A stretch of 42,773 nt of DNA from Clostridiales bacterium (GTDB lineage Bacteria; Bacillota; Clostridia; Christensenellales; UBA1242): contig SVHI01000011.1 of NCBI GenBank assembly GCA_015055905.1, forward strand, positions 1 through 42,773, in the 5' to 3' direction. Each line of letters starts with the position of its first letter. Within the stretch, counting starts at the first letter, position 1. A program made the position numbers and the translations under genes. Below are positions 1-8,581 of this stretch, in pieces. Below the pieces are notes generated by a model that searched no databases, was not told where the DNA came from, and saw nothing but the letters and a program-made list of their open reading frames with translations.

Positions 1-4
1 CAAG

Positions 5-247
5 TTGGATGAAAAACAAACACACGCAACAACACTTGCTTGTGTTTTGTTTTCGTGCCTTTTAAGTGCAGGTGTTTACATAGTGAAAAAACAGGTTGAC
101 TGGAGTCTTGTTTTGTGGTGTTTGATTGGGTCAATTATTGGTGGAGTGATTGGAACGGTGTGTTTAAAAAAATTAAAAAATGATGTGATAAATTTATTGT
201 TTTCTTTGGTGCTGATTTGTGCTGGCGTGTTTATGATTGTTTTGTAG
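5..247 (+). CDS. TSUP (TauE/SafE) family permease, C-terminal part; probably 5'-truncated by window edge
   Basis: Hydrophobic TM protein with GSIIGGVIGTVCLKKL motif; frame is open to the window start. Confidence 0.6.
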   Translation: MDEKQTHATTLACVLFSCLLSAGVYIVKKQVDWSLVLWCLIGSIIGGVIGTVCLKKLKNDVINLLFSLVLICAGVFMIVL

Positions 248-313
248 AAAAACGCAAAATAATTCAAAAATAATTGAAAAAACATATATAAAACATCAAA
301 AAGGAGTAGTATT

Positions 314-694
314 TTGCAGTTTTTATTTTTAATTCTTGTGGGTGTGCTGTCAGGAATTTTTGCTGGAATGGGAATGGGTGGTGGAACTTTTTTGGTTCCA
401 CTTTTAAGCATTCTTTTTGGTGTTGAACAGATAATTTGTCAGTCGACAAATGTGATTTGTTTTTTGGTCTTGGCTGTCATCTGTGCGGTAATTTACACGA
501 AGAATAAATTGATTGATTTTTGGGTGGTTTTGTGTGTATGTGTGCCGTCAGTTATCTTGTCTTTTTTGTGCACGATTTTAGCGCTTAAAACTGAGTCGAG
601 AGTTCTGCATATTATCTTTGCGGGATTCATTATTTTGATAGGTGTTTATTTTTTGATTTCGAGCATTGTTTCGATGGTGAAGAAAAAGAGGTAA
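314..694 (+). CDS. TSUP (TauE/SafE) family permease, half-size
   Basis: GVLSGIFAGMGMGGGTFLVPLL N-terminal TSUP motif; TTG start after AAGGAG. Confidence 0.65.
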   Translation: MQFLFLILVGVLSGIFAGMGMGGGTFLVPLLSILFGVEQIICQSTNVICFLVLAVICAVIYTKNKLIDFWVVLCVCVPSVILSFLCTILALKTESRVLHIIFAGFIILIGVYFLISSIVSMVKKKR

Positions 695-718
695 TTTTAT
701 AAAACCCTCTTTTTTATT
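684..718 (+). terminator. Intrinsic terminator
   Basis: AAAAGAGG...CCTCTTTT stem followed by T-tract. Confidence 0.6.
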
Positions 719-775
719 TTACTTTAAATATATTTTTTGGTAATATATTAGTGTATAAAATTTTAGAGGTTTATC

Positions 776-2098
776 GTGGGATTTGTTGGATTTAGGGGAA
801 TTTATCCTTTTACAAAAAAGATGACCATTGGTGCAGATATAAAACAACTTAAACCAGTTGGCTTTTATAACGTGCCTTTGAAACTTAATAACATTACAGA
901 ATCTGAACCAGTCGTTAACATTGGAGATACTGTTAAGCAGGGAACATTGATTGCTAAGCCTACAGGCAAAGTTGGAATCAATATCTTTTCTCCTGTTGCT
1001 GGAAAGGTTCTTAACATTGTAAAAAAGATGACACCAAACGGTGAGTATGTAAAGCATATGCTCATTATGAGAAATGAAAATGAAGAGGAAGATGATTTTG
1101 TTGACCTTCCTGCACTTGAATCAATGAGCGATATCAATCTTGTTGCCAGACTTCGTGATGCTGGTATTGTTGATAATGTTTTGAATTTGCCTTCTTACAT
1201 CAAATATTCATATATGGGTGCTAGGTCATATAAGCACTTGTTTGTTTTGTGTGACACAACAGACCCAAACAACTCTGTTAACCAAACCATTACTGAGTTT
1301 AGAATGGAAGAGGTTATAAACGGTGCAAAATATTTTTCTAACATCACTGGCGTTGCTAACATCACATTTGTGTTTACTGATTCAAACTTTAAACTTGCAA
1401 ACAAACTCAAAAAGCATATTATGGAATCAAAGAAGAGTTATGACTTTAAGATTAAATTCATTCCAAACAAATATCCTTTTGATAATCCATACATCTTAAC
1501 AAAAGTTCTTTTGAGAAAAAATATTAACGAAGACAACTCTTTCCTAAAAGAAGGAATTGCTATCGAAACAGCAGAGTCTTGTTATAATCTTTGCCGTGCA
1601 GTTGAATTTAATAAGCCAGTTACTAGCAAAATTGTTACTGTTGATGGAACAAATGTTGCTAGACCTGGAAACTATTTTGTTTCTAGTGGCTATTCTTATC
1701 AAAATCTTCTTGATGAGGTTGGTATCAATGACCTTGAGATTAAATCTCAATTAATTGACGGCAATGTTTTATCGGGAATTGCTCAATATAGCACAGACCT
1801 TTGTCTCTCGCTTTCAACAGAGACAATTTTGTATATGCAACACGATATCTTGACTAATCTTGAAGAAAATCCTTGCATCTCTTGCGGCAAGTGTGTTTCT
1901 GTTTGCCCAATGTTCTTAAACCCAACACGCCTTGATGAAACATACATTAATGAAGACTATGCAAAACTTGATAAACTCAACGTTCATTCTTGCATTGAAT
2001 GTGGTTGTTGTTCATATATTTGTCCATCAAAGAGATATTTAACACAGCGTATCGCTGCGGGTAAATACTATGATAGACAAAGAAGGAATAGGGGGTAG
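776..2098 (+). CDS. rnfC: Rnf electron transport complex subunit C-like protein
   Basis: N-terminal RnfC fold (IFSPVAGKVLNI), two 4Fe-4S motifs CISCGKCVSVCP and CIECGCCSYICP; operon context; GTG start with AGAGGT RBS. Confidence 0.85.
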   Translation: MGFVGFRGIYPFTKKMTIGADIKQLKPVGFYNVPLKLNNITESEPVVNIGDTVKQGTLIAKPTGKVGINIFSPVAGKVLNIVKKMTPNGEYVKHMLIMRNENEEEDDFVDLPALESMSDINLVARLRDAGIVDNVLNLPSYIKYSYMGARSYKHLFVLCDTTDPNNSVNQTITEFRMEEVINGAKYFSNITGVANITFVFTDSNFKLANKLKKHIMESKKSYDFKIKFIPNKYPFDNPYILTKVLLRKNINEDNSFLKEGIAIETAESCYNLCRAVEFNKPVTSKIVTVDGTNVARPGNYFVSSGYSYQNLLDEVGINDLEIKSQLIDGNVLSGIAQYSTDLCLSLSTETILYMQHDILTNLEENPCISCGKCVSVCPMFLNPTRLDETYINEDYAKLDKLNVHSCIECGCCSYICPSKRYLTQRIAAGKYYDRQRRNRG

Positions 2099-2100
2099 AT

Positions 2101-3030
2101 ATGGAAAAATTTGTAGTTTCGTATTCTCCATTTGCTAGGTCAAGCAATGACACAAACAAAATGTTTTTATACCTAAGCACAGTTTTGGTTTTGCCTGCAG
2201 TGTTTGGCGCTATGTTCTTTGGTATTCAAGCACTCTTTGTGTTGCTTGTTTCTGTTGGTGCAAGTTTTATTTCAGAAATTCTTTACAACCTTATTATCAA
2301 AAAGAAAGTTGATATTAAAAACGTTTCAAGTTTGGTTACTGGTTTAATCTTAGGTTTAACAATGCCAGTGAAAATGCCACTTTATATTGTTGCACTCAGC
2401 GCTTTTGTTGCAGTATTTATCACAAAAATGGCGTTTGGTGGGCTTGGAAAAAATAAATTCAACCCAGCGCTCGTTGGACGTGTTTTTGCTGGTATGTTTT
2501 CATCATATTTAGCAACAAATCTCTATGAACTCACAATAAAAGGTGAGCAAATGATTTCATTGTCTCAAGGTGGAACTAACACAATTGCAAACCTTTTGTC
2601 TGGTAGTGCGGTTGGTGGAATTGGAACAACAAGCGTTCTTTTGATAGCTATTGGGCTTGTGTTCTTGGTTTATTCAGATGTTTTAGATTGGAAAATCCCT
2701 GCAATTTCTGTTCTTGCATATCTTGCTTGTGGAATTTCTGTTTTTGGTGTTGAAAATGCCGTTTTGAATTTGTGTTCAGGTTCATTCTTGTTTGTTGCGG
2801 TTTATATGATGACAGACCCTAACACCTCTCCAAACTCATTGATTGGAAAAGTTATCTATTCAGTTATGTTTGGTGTTTTATCTGCTCTCGTTTGGGATAT
2901 GGGATATCTTGGTGAAGACACAATTTTTGTTGTGGCTTTGTTTGTTAACTTGTTCGTTCCTGCAATGGATAAGTATTTAATCTTTAGACATAAACCATTG
3001 GGAGGTTATAGAAATGCACATAAAAACTAA
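2101..3030 (+). CDS. rnfD: Rnf complex subunit D-like membrane protein
   Basis: SPFARSSNDT, SLVTGLILGLTMPVKMPLYI, GGLGKNKFNPALVGRVF and MMTDPNTSP motifs. Confidence 0.85.
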   Translation: MEKFVVSYSPFARSSNDTNKMFLYLSTVLVLPAVFGAMFFGIQALFVLLVSVGASFISEILYNLIIKKKVDIKNVSSLVTGLILGLTMPVKMPLYIVALSAFVAVFITKMAFGGLGKNKFNPALVGRVFAGMFSSYLATNLYELTIKGEQMISLSQGGTNTIANLLSGSAVGGIGTTSVLLIAIGLVFLVYSDVLDWKIPAISVLAYLACGISVFGVENAVLNLCSGSFLFVAVYMMTDPNTSPNSLIGKVIYSVMFGVLSALVWDMGYLGEDTIFVVALFVNLFVPAMDKYLIFRHKPLGGYRNAHKN

Positions 3031-3895
3031 CGTCGAGCTTAGTTCCGTTCAACTTGCAATTCTGGCTATCTGTCCGTTGATTTCGGTCATTGGCGGGGTT
3101 GTTGATGCTCTTTATTTTATGATTGGAACAACACTTTGTTTGATTATTTCTCATTTCTTCTGTTGGATTTTTAACAAGTATATGGGAAATGCTGTCAAGA
3201 TTTTTGTTTGCGCGATAACTTCTTCATTTGTGGTTGTTATGGGCTCTTATGTGGCTAGGGAAGTTTTAAATATCGCTCTTAACAATAACATTTATTTCGT
3301 TATTTTCTCATCAGTTGTTATGAGTGCTGATTTTATTTACTTTAGACACAAAGCGATGATTAATCACCCAATAGTTAACTTTATTAAAGCAATCCTTATT
3401 TTCGCATTCTTGTTGTTTGTGTTCTCATTTATAAAAGAGTTCCTTGCATTCGGAAAAATGTTTGGAAAACAAATTACTTCTTATTCAGGATTTGGATTCT
3501 TTAATACAATCGCTTCAGACTTCCTTTTGCTTGGACTTATGTGTTTCTTATTTGACTTGTTGTTTAGATGGATTGATAAACAAATTGAAAATAAGAATAT
3601 CAAGTATCAAAAATATATCAAAACAATTAGAGATGAAAAATCTTTCCAATACGACAGTTTGCGTAGACAAAAATTGCTTGTTAACGAAATTGAAGTTAAC
3701 AATATGAACGCAAAAGAGGCTGAAAAAATTATTCAAAAGAACTCAGAGAATGAGGCTATTAATTCTGTTCAAGAGGTTTTGAATGAAGAGCAATCAGACG
3801 AGGAAGAGGCTGAGAACTTGGAAGAAACTGAAAATGAAAAGAAGAGAAAAGGCAAAAAGACCTCAACTGGCGATTCTAACAAAGGAGGTAAGTAA
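3014..3895 (+). CDS. rnfE: Rnf complex subunit E-like membrane protein with long charged C-terminal tail
   Basis: Position between rnfD and rnfA, LAICPLISVI (RnfE LGLCP-like) N-terminal motif, six-TM-like hydrophobicity, about 85-aa charged tail. Confidence 0.7.
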   Translation: MHIKTNVELSSVQLAILAICPLISVIGGVVDALYFMIGTTLCLIISHFFCWIFNKYMGNAVKIFVCAITSSFVVVMGSYVAREVLNIALNNNIYFVIFSSVVMSADFIYFRHKAMINHPIVNFIKAILIFAFLLFVFSFIKEFLAFGKMFGKQITSYSGFGFFNTIASDFLLLGLMCFLFDLLFRWIDKQIENKNIKYQKYIKTIRDEKSFQYDSLRRQKLLVNEIEVNNMNAKEAEKIIQKNSENEAINSVQEVLNEEQSDEEEAENLEETENEKKRKGKKTSTGDSNKGGK

Positions 3896-3897
3896 TA

Positions 3898-4476
3898 ATG
3901 TTTGATGTTTTACTTTCGTCTATTTTAAATGTTGGAATCAAATCAAATATTGTTGTTGAGTCAGGTGTTGGACCACTTTTATACTCAAGAGAAAAGAAGT
4001 ATGGCTTGTTTAAATATATTAGCATCTTGTTTTTAATCTTGGGTGTTTCAATCTGCTCAGTTGCAACATACTTTTTAGAAAAATTCGTGCTTACTAAGTT
4101 TGACATTCTTGATTTTAAGATTTGTATCGTTGTTTTAATTGCGGGTTTATTTAACTTATTAGTAACACTTATTTGGAAAAAATCGACTTACTTTGGAAGA
4201 TATTTATATGCTTCTTCTTGTAGTTATGCCTTCGATTTGGTTTATACAGTTTATATTGTAATGTCACTCAATATGGCACTTGAAATCGCACCATTCTTTA
4301 TGAATTTGGTTGCGATTGCTGTAGTTTTGTTTGTTATGAACGCCTTAATTGGTGTGTTTGTTGAAAGCATTAATAGGTCTAGTTTGGACATTAATTTTAG
4401 AAACGTTTCTGCTAGACTATTCCTTTTTGCAATTATCGCATTCATATTGCATTATGCAAACCTCATTATAGCGTAA
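3898..4476 (+). CDS. rnfA: Rnf complex subunit A-like membrane protein
   Basis: RnfA/NqrE-size (192 aa) multi-TM protein directly upstream of rnfB; divergent motifs. Confidence 0.7.
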   Translation: MFDVLLSSILNVGIKSNIVVESGVGPLLYSREKKYGLFKYISILFLILGVSICSVATYFLEKFVLTKFDILDFKICIVVLIAGLFNLLVTLIWKKSTYFGRYLYASSCSYAFDLVYTVYIVMSLNMALEIAPFFMNLVAIAVVLFVMNALIGVFVESINRSSLDINFRNVSARLFLFAIIAFILHYANLIIA

Positions 4477-4486
4477 GGAGAAAAAT

Positions 4487-5272
4487 ATGTTAAAAATGAT
4501 TTTGTTGGCTGTTGCATTTGTTTTGGTTTTACTTATCACAGTAATCATTTCAATCGCAACAAGCAAGAGCAAAAAACTTAATAAAATGGCAGAACTTATT
4601 CGTGAACTTTTGCCAGGGCTTAACTGCGGTCAATGCGGAAGACAGTCTTGTGCGAGATTCGCGGTTGATATTTCAAAGGGTAGAACTTCAGTTAATGAGT
4701 GTCCATATACCGTTGGAACAAAGAACTATAAAAGAATTAGACAAATTGCCAAAAAAGAAAGAAGAGTTATGTTTGACACTGTTGCTTTTGTAAAGTGTAA
4801 GGGTGGACGTGATTGTCAAAATAAATTTGATTATCACGGAGACAAAACCTGTGCTTCAATGGACCTTGTTCATAGCGGAAACAAAACCTGTTCGTTTGCT
4901 TGTCTTGGCTGTGGAGACTGCGTCCAAGCCTGTGTTTATGGCGCTATATCAATCTCAGAAAAAGGCTGTGCAGTTGTAGACCCAATCAAGTGTACTGGTT
5001 GCGGAGAGTGTGTTTTTGCTTGTCCAAACAAACTTATTTCACTTATTCCAAGCAACAAATATGTTGAAGTTGTTTGTAAGAATAGTTCAGACGATTCACT
5101 CATTACAAGAAGTTGTTCTGTTTCTTGCACACACTGCGAGGCTTGTGTTGTTGCTTGCCCTTATGGCGCTATCCAAATGGTTGGAAATCTTCCAAACATT
5201 GATATGTCTAAATGTAGAAAGTGTGGAAAGTGTGTTGCGGCTTGTCCAAACCACGTTATTTCAAGAATTTAG
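4487..5272 (+). CDS. rnfB: Rnf complex subunit B, polyferredoxin
   Basis: N-terminal TM, NCGQCGRQSC...NECP cluster motif plus four CxxCxxCxxxC-type clusters. Confidence 0.9.
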   Translation: MLKMILLAVAFVLVLLITVIISIATSKSKKLNKMAELIRELLPGLNCGQCGRQSCARFAVDISKGRTSVNECPYTVGTKNYKRIRQIAKKERRVMFDTVAFVKCKGGRDCQNKFDYHGDKTCASMDLVHSGNKTCSFACLGCGDCVQACVYGAISISEKGCAVVDPIKCTGCGECVFACPNKLISLIPSNKYVEVVCKNSSDDSLITRSCSVSCTHCEACVVACPYGAIQMVGNLPNIDMSKCRKCGKCVAACPNHVISRI

Positions 5273-5443
5273 GGCAGAAAAATTAAATTATTGTCAAACG
5301 AAAAAATTAAACTTTTTTGGGGTATAATTTTTTCATATAATGATGGAATAAATAAAAAAAATCTTTATATTCATATACTTTTAAATTTGTTTATGGTATA
5401 ATCATTTTAGTTAAATTTTGCTTTAGTTTATAAGGAGTTATTT

Positions 5444-6964
5444 ATGGATAAAATTGCTGTTGTTGTTGTGGAGACTTATACTGCGAAACTCGTTATTGCA
5501 AACGTTGTTCAAGATAGTTTCTTCTCAATTTGTGACGTCGAAACAGAAACAATTCACGCCGGTTTGGAAATGGATGAAGACCACTTCTTAAAGAAAAACC
5601 AGATTGGCGAAGTTATTAATATTTTAAAGAATTACAGAAAAATTTGTGATATGTATGCTGTAACAAAAACTATTGCTATTGCAAGTTTCATTAAAGATTC
5701 AAAGCCTATGAACATTTATAGTTTCTTTGATGAAGTGTTTGTTACTTGTGGATTTAGATTCTCGCTTCTTTCAGCAGAAGAACAAAACACAGCAATCTAT
5801 ACTGGCATTATGAACAGTTATGATATTCCAAAGGGTGTTATTGTTAGTGTTGGTGCTGACAATATTCACATTGTTCATTACAATAGAAGAAATATCCTTA
5901 ACCAAGCATATATTCCTGTTGGTCCAAGAAATTTGATTGGAATGTATCCACTCGAAAAATTTGGAAAGGAAGAGGCTTTTGAAAAGGTTGAAAAATATAT
6001 CAAATCTCAACTTTCAGATTATGAATGGCTCAAAACCATTGAACCAGAATATACATTTGTTGGTTGTGGACCATATTTTGAAGATTTGTCTAATATGGAC
6101 AGAATCTATAAAAAATATGCTCTTGATAAAGATGACGGATATGTTTTCCAAAGTGAAGATATTTCATATATCTTAAACCAAATCAAAGCACTCACATTAA
6201 ATGAAAACAAAAAACTTAAAAATCTTCACGAAGGCAGAGCAGACATTTTTGCTTATGCTGTTCAAATTATGAAAACTATCGTTGACGAGGTTGGAAAGGA
6301 AACAGTTACAATCTCAACACGTTCAATGATTGAGGGATTCTTGTTTAACACTGTTACACCTTCAACACTTGAAAAACCAAACTCAGACATTTTAGGTTTC
6401 TCAGTTATGGCTCAAACAGCTGAATATGAATCTGATTCAACAAAGCACAATGAACAAGTTTATAATCTTTCAATGCTTTTGTTTAAACAACTTAGAGTTT
6501 TGCATAAGTTGCCACGTGGCTATGTTAAAGTTCTGAGAGTTGCATCTTATATGCACGATGTTGGTAAGAGAATCAGTTATCATAAACACGCAAATCACTC
6601 ATTTGAAGTTATTTTGAATAGCGAAATTTATGGTCTAACACACCGTGAATTAATTCTTGCAAGTTTTGTAGCGTCACTTCACTCAGGTGGCGACATCAAG
6701 ATGAATGAATGGGCAAAATATAACGGAATTTTAACAGTCGAAGATGTTGATGCTGTTAAGAAACTTGGTGTTATTTTAAGACTTGCTGAATGTTTTGATA
6801 GAACAAAGAATAGTGTTATTTGTGATATTAACTGTGACATCTTGGGTGACTCAGTTATTATGAAAACAATCACTGTTGATGATGCTTCATTTGAAATTCA
6901 ACGTGGAATGGAAGTTGGAAGAGACTTTGAAAAAGTATTCCATAAGAAAATTGAAATTTTATAA
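5444..6964 (+). CDS. Ppx/GppA-type (actin-like ATPase fold) protein with C-terminal HD domain
   Basis: Ppx/GppA-like architecture; HD motif YMHDVGKRISYHKHANHS; phosphate-binding motifs degenerate. Confidence 0.65.
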   Translation: MDKIAVVVVETYTAKLVIANVVQDSFFSICDVETETIHAGLEMDEDHFLKKNQIGEVINILKNYRKICDMYAVTKTIAIASFIKDSKPMNIYSFFDEVFVTCGFRFSLLSAEEQNTAIYTGIMNSYDIPKGVIVSVGADNIHIVHYNRRNILNQAYIPVGPRNLIGMYPLEKFGKEEAFEKVEKYIKSQLSDYEWLKTIEPEYTFVGCGPYFEDLSNMDRIYKKYALDKDDGYVFQSEDISYILNQIKALTLNENKKLKNLHEGRADIFAYAVQIMKTIVDEVGKETVTISTRSMIEGFLFNTVTPSTLEKPNSDILGFSVMAQTAEYESDSTKHNEQVYNLSMLLFKQLRVLHKLPRGYVKVLRVASYMHDVGKRISYHKHANHSFEVILNSEIYGLTHRELILASFVASLHSGGDIKMNEWAKYNGILTVEDVDAVKKLGVILRLAECFDRTKNSVICDINCDILGDSVIMKTITVDDASFEIQRGMEVGRDFEKVFHKKIEIL

Positions 6965-6968
6965 TAAT

Positions 6969-7000
6969 AAAAAGGAAGGATTTAAATCCTTCCTTTTTTT
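6969..7000 (+). terminator. Bidirectional intrinsic terminator between convergent genes
   Basis: AAAAGGAAGGATTTAAATCCTTCCTTTTTTT perfect palindrome. Confidence 0.85.
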
Positions 7001-7014
7001 GTTGTTAAATTAAT

Positions 7015-7707
7015 TTATCTACAAATATATGTTGCAACCTTTGACAATTCAAGGTTAATCATAAGTGGAGTAGGAATTGTTTCACCAGATTCATTTGTGT
7101 ATGTGAATTGAATTTGGAGAACAAAGTTTCCGTCTTCATTGATGAAGATGTTTTTAACGAGTTCATAGTTAAACTTGTTTTCATCAAGCATAATGAAGTT
7201 TCCATATTCGTCTTGAATGAAGGTTGTATAGGTTGGTGATACCGCTCCATCAATAGAAACAAAATATTGAATTGGTTCATCATCTAAAATAAATTCATTT
7301 GCAATAAATGTGTCAAAACCAAGTTTTTTTGCTGCCTTGTGAACGCCATTTAAGTCTCTTGTATTAAAGAACTTTAAAACACTTTCAAGGTTGTCATAGG
7401 TGACATTATTGAAGTTTGGGTTCTTTGCGTATTCATAAATAGACTTGATTTCGTAGAGTGTAACAGGTGGTTTTGACCCGTTTTGAGTTTCATCATCTTT
7501 TTTGTCGTCGTTATCTGTATCTGTTACATAGTCAGCGTTGTTTCCTTGAGAGTTGTCACCAGTGATTGGTTGAACAGTTGAAACGTTGCTGATATTGTCA
7601 CTTGCGTCGTCAGTATTATCCTTACAGCCAACAAATGTTAATACTGCAAATGAAAGGGCAAATATAAAAACAAATGATTTCATAAAAAATTTACTTAATT
7701 TTTTCAT
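7015..7707 (-). CDS. Putative lipoprotein of unknown function
   Basis: Signal peptide with lipobox-like LTFVGC, acidic linker. Confidence 0.65.
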   Translation of the reverse strand: MKKLSKFFMKSFVFIFALSFAVLTFVGCKDNTDDASDNISNVSTVQPITGDNSQGNNADYVTDTDNDDKKDDETQNGSKPPVTLYEIKSIYEYAKNPNFNNVTYDNLESVLKFFNTRDLNGVHKAAKKLGFDTFIANEFILDDEPIQYFVSIDGAVSPTYTTFIQDEYGNFIMLDENKFNYELVKNIFINEDGNFVLQIQFTYTNESGETIPTPLMINLELSKVATYICR

Positions 7708-7721
7708 TTTTCTTATTTCCT

Positions 7722-8462
7722 TTATGCAATTTCAGAATTTGGGATTGAATTTTGTGGAACATCTATCATTTCGTAGATATATGTTATTGAGTATAATTCA
7801 GTCTTTGGATTTACTGAACTATAGAAGTGTTCGGTTATATATAATTTTACATTCAAGCTTGAATTGCCAAAATTTGTGTTTGAAAGCAAACCGTAGCCTG
7901 ATTGAGAGATTTCATACATATAACCAGCGCCATCGTTTCTAGTTTGGGTTGTTCCAGCACCATTATCGATGTATAGGTAAGAGCGGTTGGTGTTTCCATA
8001 GAAATAACCGCTTTGTTTAATTCTATATGAATAGGTGAATTTGTCACAGCGAGTGAATTGACCATCTACAATAGAAATAACTTCAAATCTAGTATCTTTC
8101 TTTTTTGCGTCGTATAAATATTTCATAAATCCGTTGCGGTCATTTGCGCCTGCAACATTTTTATAAACTTTTGTAACTTGTTCTTCTGTGAGTTCTGGAT
8201 TGAAATTAATTGAAAGGATTGAAGAGAATTTGTAGTTTCCATTATACTCAACAGAATACTTTTCATCAGTCCAAGTATTAAAGATGTCAAGTTCAATTTG
8301 TTTTGAAGTTAGTGCGACGTTTGTTGCTGGTTCTTGCTCAACGGGTGTTTTGCTCGATGCTTTATTTTTGATAATAAAAAAGCCTGCAGTCAAAGATACA
8401 ACTAAAACGACCGCAATTATAGGAATCAAAATTCTTTTTAATTTTGTCTTTTTTCCTTCCAT
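7722..8462 (-). CDS. Hypothetical membrane-anchored protein
   Basis: One N-terminal TM (ILIPIIAVVLVVSLTAGFFII); GGGAG RBS before MEGKKTKLK. Confidence 0.65.
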   Translation of the reverse strand: MEGKKTKLKRILIPIIAVVLVVSLTAGFFIIKNKASSKTPVEQEPATNVALTSKQIELDIFNTWTDEKYSVEYNGNYKFSSILSINFNPELTEEQVTKVYKNVAGANDRNGFMKYLYDAKKKDTRFEVISIVDGQFTRCDKFTYSYRIKQSGYFYGNTNRSYLYIDNGAGTTQTRNDGAGYMYEISQSGYGLLSNTNFGNSSLNVKLYITEHFYSSVNPKTELYSITYIYEMIDVPQNSIPNSEIA

Positions 8463-8581
8463 TATTTTTACTCCCTTGTACAAAACAGATTTTTCACATT
8501 CTATCAGTTTTGTGTTATTATTATAATACTAAATAGTGTTTTTGTCAATAGGGGTTGGGAATAAAAATAAACGCAAAAAGA

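Noticed and set aside
76-411. Antisense ORFs such as 76..411(-), 719..1057(-), 16586..17017(-)
   Set aside because: They lie opposite well-supported coding genes, have no RBS or family motifs, and arise from AT-rich codon bias
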